From Propionibacteriaceae bacterium UBA5174 (GTDB lineage: Bacteria > Actinomycetota > Actinomycetes > Propionibacteriales > Propionibacteriaceae), in NCBI GenBank assembly GCA_002413345.1, contig DHWU01000006.1, forward strand, positions 1-11,469: a stretch of DNA of 11,469 nt, written 5' to 3'. The notes below the pieces were generated by a model that saw only the letters and a program-made list of their open reading frames with translations, did no database searches and was not told the DNA's origin. The position numbers were made by a program, and so were the translations under genes. Of this stretch, positions 5,642 through 11,469 are shown piece after piece. Within the stretch, counting starts at the first letter, position 1; each line of letters begins with the position of its first letter.

Positions 5642-8164
5642 ATGTTACTTACCGAGCTACTCACTGACCACGAATCACCGGACCCGGACGCGCTGTACGC
5701 CAGCTTCGTGAAGTGGGCGCAAGTCGATGGCCTCAGTCTGTATCCGCATCAGGATGAGGCGATCATCGACATCCTCTCCGGGGCGAACGTGATCGTGACC
5801 ACCCCAACCGGATCAGGCAAGTCTCTGATCGCGGTAGCGGCGCATTTCGCCAGCCTGGCCGCAGGTGGTCGCAGCTATTACACAGCGCCAATCAAAGCCC
5901 TAGTCAGCGAGAAGTTCTTCGCACTGTGTGAGATCTTTGGCGCGGCCAACGTGGGTATGGTCACTGGCGATGCCGCGGTGAACGCCGAAGCGCCAATCGT
6001 TTGCTGCACCGCCGAAATCTTGGCCAACATCGCACTGCGCGAAGGCCGTGCCGCCTTAGTCGATCAGGTGATCTTCGACGAGTTCCATTTCATCGCCGAC
6101 CGCGACCGCGGCTGGGCCTGGCAGGTGCCATTGGTGGAGCTACCTCAAGCCCAGTTCGTGATCATGTCGGCCACTCTCGGGGAGGTCAGCGAACTCGCCA
6201 AAGGTTTGGAAAAGCGCACCGGGAGGTCATCGTCAGTCATCGGCGGCGCGGTGCGTCCAGTGCCGTTGGTGTACTCCTGGGCGATCACCGCGATCCACGA
6301 GACTATCGCCGAACTAATCAAAGCCCAACAGGCGCCGGTCTATGTGGTGCATGCCACCCAAGGCGGTGCCGTTGATCGGGCCCAGGCGCTGCTGAGCTCG
6401 GGCATCGTCGACAAGAGCCATCGCCGTGAATTGGTGGAGGCCATGCAAGGCTTCCGGTTTGCCGGAGGCTTCGGCAAGACCTTGTCGAAGCTGCTGCACG
6501 CCGGGATTGCGGTGCATCACGCCGGGATGCTGCCGCGCTACCGGCGCCTGGTCGAAACCCTGGCCCAGCGGGGCCTACTGACCGTGATTTGTGGCACCGA
6601 CACCCTCGGAGTGGGCATCAATGTGCCGATCCGGACGGTGCTGTTCGCCGCGCTGAGCAAGTTCGATGGGCGCCGGAATCGGATCCTGCGCAGCCGCGAG
6701 TTTCATCAGATCGCCGGCCGGGCCGGACGTCCAGGTTTCGACACGGTTGGCTATGTGGTGGCTCAGGCCCCCGACCATGAGGTGGAGAACACCAAGGTGG
6801 TGGCCAAATTCGCCGACGATCCCAAAAAGCTCAAGAGCGTGCGGCGTAAGAAACCGCCCGAAGGCCAGGTGAACTTCACTGAAGCAACGTTCACCAAACT
6901 GATCGAGTCGACCCCAGAAGTGCTGCGTCCTCGAATGCGGATCAGCCACGCCATGTTGTTGAATTTGCTGCAACGTGACGAAGACACCGGCGCGGCCTTG
7001 GTGAACTTGATTGATGCCAGTATCGGCGAGCGCAAGGTGCGCCAGGGATTGCTTCGCCGAGCCGCAGCGATGGGTCGCTCACTAATCCGGGCCGGGGTAG
7101 TGATCAGGTTGGAAAGCCCTACCGCAGGCGGACGCCGTTGCGCCTTGGCCGTTGATCTGCAAGATAACTTCGCGCTCAACCAGCCGTTGAGTGCGCTTTC
7201 GTTGGCCGCGATCACTGGGCTCGACGAGGCGTCCGACAGTTACTGCCTGGATGTGGTCTCGGTGATCGAGGCGACTTTGGAAGACCCCAAAGTGATCCTC
7301 TTTGCCCAACAGTTCAAGGCCCGCGGGGAGGCGGTGGCGGAGCTGAAAGCCGACGGCTACGACTACGAAGAGCGCACCGAACTGTTGGAGCAGGTGAGCT
7401 GGCCGCGGCCGCTCCAAGAACTTCTTGAGTACGTCTACCAGCGCGAATTGGCAACTCATCCCTGGCTTGCCGAAACCGCGATCAGTCCGAAATCGGTGGT
7501 TCGCGATCAGTTTGAGCGGGCCATGACCTTTGGCGAATATGTGGCGTTTTACAAGCTGCAACGCAGTGAAGGGCTGTTGCTGCGTTACCTGTCTGATGCC
7601 TACCGAGCGCTACGCCAGACCGTGCCCGAAGCTGCCCGCAGCGAAGAGTTGGGCGACTTAATCGAATGGCTTGGTGAGGTCACTCGACTCACCGACAGCT
7701 CGCTATTGGACGAATGGTCGGCGCTGACCAGCCTCTCCGGCACTGCCGCAGATTTGGGTGAGGTGCCGCCACCCGAACGCACCGTCACCGGCAACGCCCG
7801 CGCCTTCAAAGTGTTGGTGCGTAATGCGATGTTCAGACGGCTCGAACTGGCCGCCGCTGACGATGTGGACGCCCTCGCCGCGCTGGAATCCGGACCTGGG
7901 ATCGAGATGACCAGGGCCGACTGGGACGAGGCGCTAGGCCAGTATTGGGACGAGCATGATGAGTTGCCAACCGGACCAGATGCCCGCGGACCAGGTTTCT
8001 TGGTGATCGAGGAGGCTCAACGGGTTTGGCAGGTGCGTCAGATCGTCGACGATCCGCAAAGCAACCACGATTGGTCGATCACTGCCCAGATCGATCTCGA
8101 CGAATGCGACGAGGCCGGCGAACTAATGGTGCACACGCTCAGCTTTGGCCGTCTGGACGGCTGA
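5642..8164 (+). CDS. Ski2-like DEAD/DEAH-box RNA helicase with DUF3516-type C-terminus
   Basis: ATP-dependent superfamily 2 helicase of 840 residues, probably acting on RNA. Motifs appear in order: Q-like LYPHQ (about 33-37), Walker A TPTGSGKS (54-61), TAPIKALVSEK (Ia, 81-91), Walker B DEFH (146-149), SAT (176-178), VHHAGMLP (291-298), TDTLGVGINVP (319-329) and the arginine-finger QIAGRAGRPG (356-365). The VHHAG and GVGIN forms place it near Ski2/HelY rather than classic DEAD-box proteins. The C-terminal half beyond about residue 400 is the actinobacterial DUF3516-type region, followed by an acidic tail with DECDEAGEL. Walker B reads DEFH rather than DEAH or DEVH. The start is the first in-frame ATG after an in-frame stop at 5624; no clear Shine-Dalgarno is seen. 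It ends 15 bases from the convergent DUF2505 gene. Role in RNA turnover or ribosome biogenesis is family-level inference. Confidence 0.94.
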   Translation: MLLTELLTDHESPDPDALYASFVKWAQVDGLSLYPHQDEAIIDILSGANVIVTTPTGSGKSLIAVAAHFASLAAGGRSYYTAPIKALVSEKFFALCEIFGAANVGMVTGDAAVNAEAPIVCCTAEILANIALREGRAALVDQVIFDEFHFIADRDRGWAWQVPLVELPQAQFVIMSATLGEVSELAKGLEKRTGRSSSVIGGAVRPVPLVYSWAITAIHETIAELIKAQQAPVYVVHATQGGAVDRAQALLSSGIVDKSHRRELVEAMQGFRFAGGFGKTLSKLLHAGIAVHHAGMLPRYRRLVETLAQRGLLTVICGTDTLGVGINVPIRTVLFAALSKFDGRRNRILRSREFHQIAGRAGRPGFDTVGYVVAQAPDHEVENTKVVAKFADDPKKLKSVRRKKPPEGQVNFTEATFTKLIESTPEVLRPRMRISHAMLLNLLQRDEDTGAALVNLIDASIGERKVRQGLLRRAAAMGRSLIRAGVVIRLESPTAGGRRCALAVDLQDNFALNQPLSALSLAAITGLDEASDSYCLDVVSVIEATLEDPKVILFAQQFKARGEAVAELKADGYDYEERTELLEQVSWPRPLQELLEYVYQRELATHPWLAETAISPKSVVRDQFERAMTFGEYVAFYKLQRSEGLLLRYLSDAYRALRQTVPEAARSEELGDLIEWLGEVTRLTDSSLLDEWSALTSLSGTAADLGEVPPPERTVTGNARAFKVLVRNAMFRRLELAAADDVDALAALESGPGIEMTRADWDEALGQYWDEHDELPTGPDARGPGFLVIEEAQRVWQVRQIVDDPQSNHDWSITAQIDLDECDEAGELMVHTLSFGRLDG

Positions 8165-8179
8165 GGAGGCCGCGCCGAA

Positions 8180-8671
8180 TCAGAGGGCTGGGTGGCGTTG
8201 CGAAAGATATTCGTCGCCGACCATTTGCTGCAGTTCCAGGGCTTCCAATAGCTGCGGTGCGGCCTGCTTAGCCAAGCTCGGCCCGATCAAGGGCACATCC
8301 ACGCTCAACTCGCCGCGATATTCCAGCACCGCGCCCCGCCCGCCGGACGCCAGGCGGACCGTCCCGACTAGCTTGGCTGGCAGCCCTTCCACCGTGATGG
8401 ACGCGGTGCCGTGATAACCCTGATCGGCTTGGTCGGTGGCAGCAGCCCAGATGATCTGGTCGGTGATCGCCAGCTTCGGGCCAGCTAGTTTGGCAATCGC
8501 TGAGGGTGTCTTGAGTACTCGTCGCGAGGAGGTGGTCAGGCCTTCGACCCGCACCTGGTGATCCAGGGGATGGGTGGCTAGGCACACCGCGGCCAAAAAC
8601 ACCGGATCGATGAGCATAGCGAATGCCTCAGCTGGGGAAGTGGCGAAATCGTTGCTGGCGTGGATCTGCAT
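8180..8671 (-). CDS. DUF2505 (SRPBCC-like) protein
   Basis: Protein of 163 residues of the actinobacterial DUF2505 family, which appears to have a START/SRPBCC-type hydrophobic-pocket fold. It opens with MQIHASNDFATSPAEAFAMLIDPVF, the usual start of such proteins, and ends with a long amphipathic helix (GPSLAKQAAPQLLEALELQQMVGDEYL). No enzymatic motif, signal peptide or membrane segment is seen, and the function of the family is not established to my knowledge. It is convergent with the helicase, with 15 bases between the stop codons, and divergent from glutamate dehydrogenase across 54 bases. Only a GAGG 2 bases before the ATG resembles a ribosome-binding site, which is too close, so translation may be leaderless. 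The start is supported mainly by family resemblance of the N-terminus. Confidence 0.85.
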   Translation of the reverse strand: MQIHASNDFATSPAEAFAMLIDPVFLAAVCLATHPLDHQVRVEGLTTSSRRVLKTPSAIAKLAGPKLAITDQIIWAAATDQADQGYHGTASITVEGLPAKLVGTVRLASGGRGAVLEYRGELSVDVPLIGPSLAKQAAPQLLEALELQQMVGDEYLSQRHPAL

Positions 8672-8703
8672 ACCTCAATGCTGTCTGGGTAGGGTGGCTC
8701 AGG

Positions 8704-8709
8704 TCTAAT
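8704..8709 (+). promoter_or_regulatory. Possible -10 box for the glutamate dehydrogenase gene
   Basis: TCTAAT matches TATAAT at 5 of 6 positions. The -35 partner at 17-bp spacing (8681-8686, CTGTCT) is poor. Start of transcription would fall near 8716, inside the ribosome-binding site, leaving only a very short leader. Tentative. Confidence 0.3.
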
Positions 8710-8714
8710 CGACT

Positions 8715-8720
8715 GAGGAG
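8715..8720 (+). promoter_or_regulatory. Ribosome-binding site deciding a TTG start
   Basis: GAGGAG lies 5 bases before TTG at 8726. An in-frame TGA at 8714-8716 closes the frame upstream, and the first in-frame ATG is about 105 codons downstream, within a conserved segment. TTG at 8726 is therefore the only well-placed start. Confidence 0.8.
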
Positions 8721-8725
8721 CTGTT

Positions 8726-11469
8726 TTGTCCACCCAGGCATCGTCGGGAGCCACCGGCGCGCTAGAAGCACTTATTTCCCAAATTTCCCCCCTGGTGACG
8801 CCAGCGCAGCTTGAACTGGTGCGTTGTTACCTGGCACAACTGGCTGAGGCCGAATTGGGTCAGGTGGATCCGGCTGCCGTGGCAGCCACCGCCGCGGCCC
8901 AGCTTGAATTCGGAGTGGTACGCAAACCCGGCGAAACCCTGCTGCGAGTGTTCACCCCGCAGCAATGGGACGCTCGGGGATCAACCATTGCCCTAGTGAT
9001 AAGCGACGATCAGCCGTTCCTGGTCGACACCGCAGTGATGGAACTCACCAATCAGGGCTGGAGTCTGCGTGGGCTGTATCACCCCACGGTGTCGGTGCGC
9101 CGAGATGCCCATGGGGAGTTGACCGAATTTGGTACTGGTGAGCAGGTTGAAGCCTGGCTTGTGTTGGAAATCTATCCACCGCTCGGTCACGCCTCCGAAG
9201 AGCTGGCACCGGAATTGAGCTCGGGTTTGCAGTGTCGGCTCAATGAACTAACGATGACCGTGGCGGACTGGCACCCGATGCTGGATCGCTGTCGGCAAGC
9301 CGCCGATGAACTGCGCAGTGACGATTCTGCCCAGGCCAAGACTGCGGTGGAATTGCTGGACTGGTTGGCCGCGGGGAACTTCGTCTTTGTTGGTTACGCC
9401 CACTACACCGGAGACACCAGCGCTTTGACTCCCACCCCGGGTAGCGGGCTGGGCATTCTGCGCGCTGAGACCCAGATTGATCGAGTCAACCTGCCGTTCG
9501 CCGGTGATCGCGACGTACTGGTGCTGGTTCGAGATCGACGACGTTCGCCAGTTCACCGCCCGGCCTATCTGACTCACCTCGCGGTGCGCCGATACACCGA
9601 AGCCGGCAGTCTGATCGGTGAGCACCGCTTTTTGGGGTTGTTGGCCATCGACGCCTATTCGGAATCAATTTCGACGATCCCGGTCTTGGCCGAGAAGTCC
9701 GCCGAATTGCTGGCCGACACCGGTTTTGAGCCGAACTCCTACGGTTGGAACGCGGTGCGTAAGGTGATCGCCACCTACCCCCGGGATGAGTTGTTCGAAG
9801 CCAGCGTTGCCGAACTGGCGCCGACCATAGCCGCGATCACCGCGATCCAGGAGCGTCGTCAAGTTCGGGTGTTTCTGCGGCGGACCCGCTTCAGTGGCTT
9901 CGTTACCGCCCTGGTGTTCATTCCGCGCGACCGCTACGACACTGCCACTCGCCTGCGGGTGCAGCAGATTCTGTTGGACGAGCTCGGCGGCGCGGAGGTT
10001 GAATACACCACCTTGGTGAGCGAATCAGTGCTCTCGCGGCTCTTCTTCGTGATCCGCCTGGGCCCGGATGCGCCAGCTGAGGCTGATGTCGCCGGGATCA
10101 GTGCGGCTTTGGCTAAGGCATGCCTCAGCTGGGAGGACCAGTTCACTGACTTGGTGGCCAACCTGCCAAGTGAACAGCGCGGAGTTGAGTTCAGCGAAGG
10201 CTACGAGGCTGACTTCACCCCGGCCGTAGCCGCGGCTGACCTGACCGAAGTCAATCAGCTGGTCGGCCCGCACGATCTGCGGCTGGTGATCACTGAAGTC
10301 AGCGATCCCGAGGATCCGGCCGATTTGCGGTTGAAGGCCTTCACTGAGCAGGAAATGAGCCTGACTAAGGTGATGCCGCACCTGTCGGTCTTGGGCGCAG
10401 AGGTGGTCGACGAACGTCCCTACGCCTGGAACCTTCGCGGCACTCGAGTGCAGATCTACGACTTTGGGCTGCGTCTCCCCGTCGGGGTGAGGTGGGACGC
10501 GGGCTCGCGGCAGCGTTTCGCCGATGCCTTCGAAGCGTCGTGGACCGGGCGTTGCGAGGCCGGCACCTTGAATCGGCTGGTCGTGCCAGCTGGGCTCACC
10601 TGGCAGCAGGTTGACTATCTGCGTTGTATCTCGCGCTATCTGCAGCAAGCAGGCGTCCCGTTTGGGCAGACCTATATCGCTGCCGCAGTCAACGCTAACC
10701 CGGAGATCGCAGCCGAGCTGGTGGCCGCCTTTGAGATCAAGTTCAAGCCTGACGCCTTCGCTACCGCAGCGGGGCGAGCCGATGCCCTGGCCCAGTGCTA
10801 TGCCCGGTTGGACGCTGGTTTGGACTCAGTGGCCAGCCTCGATCAGGATCGGATTTTGCGGGCGATCAAGGCAGTGATTACGGCTGCAGTGCGCACAAAT
10901 GCCTTCACCGGCAATCCGGTGTTGGCGATCAAATTGCTTCCCGACCAGCTCGACCTGCTGCCCCAACCCCGGCCAGCCTTCGAAATCTTCACCTACTCAC
11001 CCCGGCTGGCCGGCGTCCATCTGCGGTTCGGCAAGGTTGCCCGTGGCGGCCTGCGCTGGTCGGATCGCCGCGAAGACTTCCGCACTGAAGTGCTCGGGCT
11101 AGTTAAAGCGCAGATGGTGAAGAACACCGTGATCGTGCCGGTGGGTGCCAAAGGTGGCTTCGTGCCACTGAAGCCGCCCGCAGCCACTGATCGGGCGGCT
11201 TGGCTGGCTGAAGGGCTTGCCTGTTACCGGTTGTTTATCGATGCGCTGCTTAGCCTCACCGACAACATCGTGGACGGTGCGGTGGTGCCACCAGAACAGG
11301 TACTGCGTTACGACGGCGATGACCCTTACCTGGTGGTTGCCGCCGACAAGGGCACCGCAACCTTCTCCGATGAGGCCAACGAGATCGCCTTGAAACGTGG
11401 TTTCTGGCTAGGTGACGCGTTCGCGTCGGGTGGATCTGCTGGCTATGACCACAAGGCGATGGGGATCAC
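8726..11469 (+). CDS. gdh: Large NAD-dependent glutamate dehydrogenase, 5' part (runs off the window)
   Basis: Cytosolic enzyme that oxidises L-glutamate to 2-oxoglutarate and ammonia with NAD, mainly a catabolic and nitrogen-balance role. Only the first 914 codons are present, of about 1600 typical for the large GDH class, and the frame is open to the last base. The N-terminal regulatory part shows QPFLVDTAVMELTNQG (about 96-111), GFEPNSYGWNAVRKVIATYPRDELFE (about 333-358) and RVFLRRTRFSGFVTALVFIPRDRYDT (about 381-406). The catalytic dehydrogenase part begins near 770: VARGGLRWSDRREDFRTE (771-788), VKAQMVKNTVIVPVGAKGGF (793-812) and ADKGTATFSDEAN (about 873-885), followed at the edge by GFWLGDAFASGGSAGYDHK. 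These give the glutamate-binding and catalytic lysine region. It starts at TTG with a good ribosome-binding site. It is divergent from DUF2505. No frameshift is seen, and the identity is secure. Confidence 0.96.
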   Translation, partial: MSTQASSGATGALEALISQISPLVTPAQLELVRCYLAQLAEAELGQVDPAAVAATAAAQLEFGVVRKPGETLLRVFTPQQWDARGSTIALVISDDQPFLVDTAVMELTNQGWSLRGLYHPTVSVRRDAHGELTEFGTGEQVEAWLVLEIYPPLGHASEELAPELSSGLQCRLNELTMTVADWHPMLDRCRQAADELRSDDSAQAKTAVELLDWLAAGNFVFVGYAHYTGDTSALTPTPGSGLGILRAETQIDRVNLPFAGDRDVLVLVRDRRRSPVHRPAYLTHLAVRRYTEAGSLIGEHRFLGLLAIDAYSESISTIPVLAEKSAELLADTGFEPNSYGWNAVRKVIATYPRDELFEASVAELAPTIAAITAIQERRQVRVFLRRTRFSGFVTALVFIPRDRYDTATRLRVQQILLDELGGAEVEYTTLVSESVLSRLFFVIRLGPDAPAEADVAGISAALAKACLSWEDQFTDLVANLPSEQRGVEFSEGYEADFTPAVAAADLTEVNQLVGPHDLRLVITEVSDPEDPADLRLKAFTEQEMSLTKVMPHLSVLGAEVVDERPYAWNLRGTRVQIYDFGLRLPVGVRWDAGSRQRFADAFEASWTGRCEAGTLNRLVVPAGLTWQQVDYLRCISRYLQQAGVPFGQTYIAAAVNANPEIAAELVAAFEIKFKPDAFATAAGRADALAQCYARLDAGLDSVASLDQDRILRAIKAVITAAVRTNAFTGNPVLAIKLLPDQLDLLPQPRPAFEIFTYSPRLAGVHLRFGKVARGGLRWSDRREDFRTEVLGLVKAQMVKNTVIVPVGAKGGFVPLKPPAATDRAAWLAEGLACYRLFIDALLSLTDNIVDGAVVPPEQVLRYDGDDPYLVVAADKGTATFSDEANEIALKRGFWLGDAFASGGSAGYDHKAMGI

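Noticed and set aside
8165..8179. Bidirectional terminator between the convergent helicase and DUF2505 genes
   Set aside because: Only 15 bases separate the stop codons, and no stem with a T-tract is visible around them.

Overview
The window reads as chromosomal DNA of a high-GC Gram-positive bacterium (Actinomycetota). The evidence is its GC-rich but not extreme composition, the free use of GTG, TTG and CTG codons, an actinobacterial-style MerR promoter that appears leaderless, and a set of genes typical of that phylum: a Ski2-like helicase with a DUF3516-type C-terminus, a DUF2505 protein and the very large NAD-dependent glutamate dehydrogenase. A propionibacterium-like lineage would fit, but I cannot place it below phylum from the sequence alone. 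No tRNA, rRNA, CRISPR array, insertion sequence or phage gene was seen, and there is no non-coding gap longer than about 260 bases.

Region 1 (about 35-3306, all minus strand) is a probable three-gene operon. It starts with a BmrR-like MerR activator carrying a GyrI-like effector domain (2451-3269). A stand-alone GyrI-like small-molecule-binding protein (1816-2445) follows after 5 bases, and then a YtcJ-type metal-dependent amidohydrolase (35-1726). A MerR-type promoter with a 19-bp spacer and internal dyad (3276-3306) lies directly upstream. Its predicted transcription start falls on the regulator's ATG. The simplest reading is a self-regulated ligand-sensing and processing or detoxification module; the ligand is unknown.

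Region 2 (3348-4796, minus) is a PLP-dependent beta-eliminating lyase most like tyrosine phenol-lyase. It keeps the PLP lysine and the phenol-pocket residues but has lost an arginine and a histidine that matter in characterised enzymes. It faces, across a 262-base gap, a small HbpS/UPF0303-like heme-degrading-family protein (5059-5571, plus).

Region 3 (5642-11469) looks like core genome. It holds an 840-residue DUF3516 RNA helicase (plus), a convergent DUF2505 protein (8180-8671, minus), and, divergent from that by 54 bases, the large NAD-glutamate dehydrogenase (from 8726, plus). The dehydrogenase starts with TTG and runs off the right edge after 914 codons.

The parts most worth attention are the MerR/GyrI/amidohydrolase cassette and the divergent tyrosine phenol-lyase-like enzyme next to it. 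The rest is ordinary housekeeping or accessory content.
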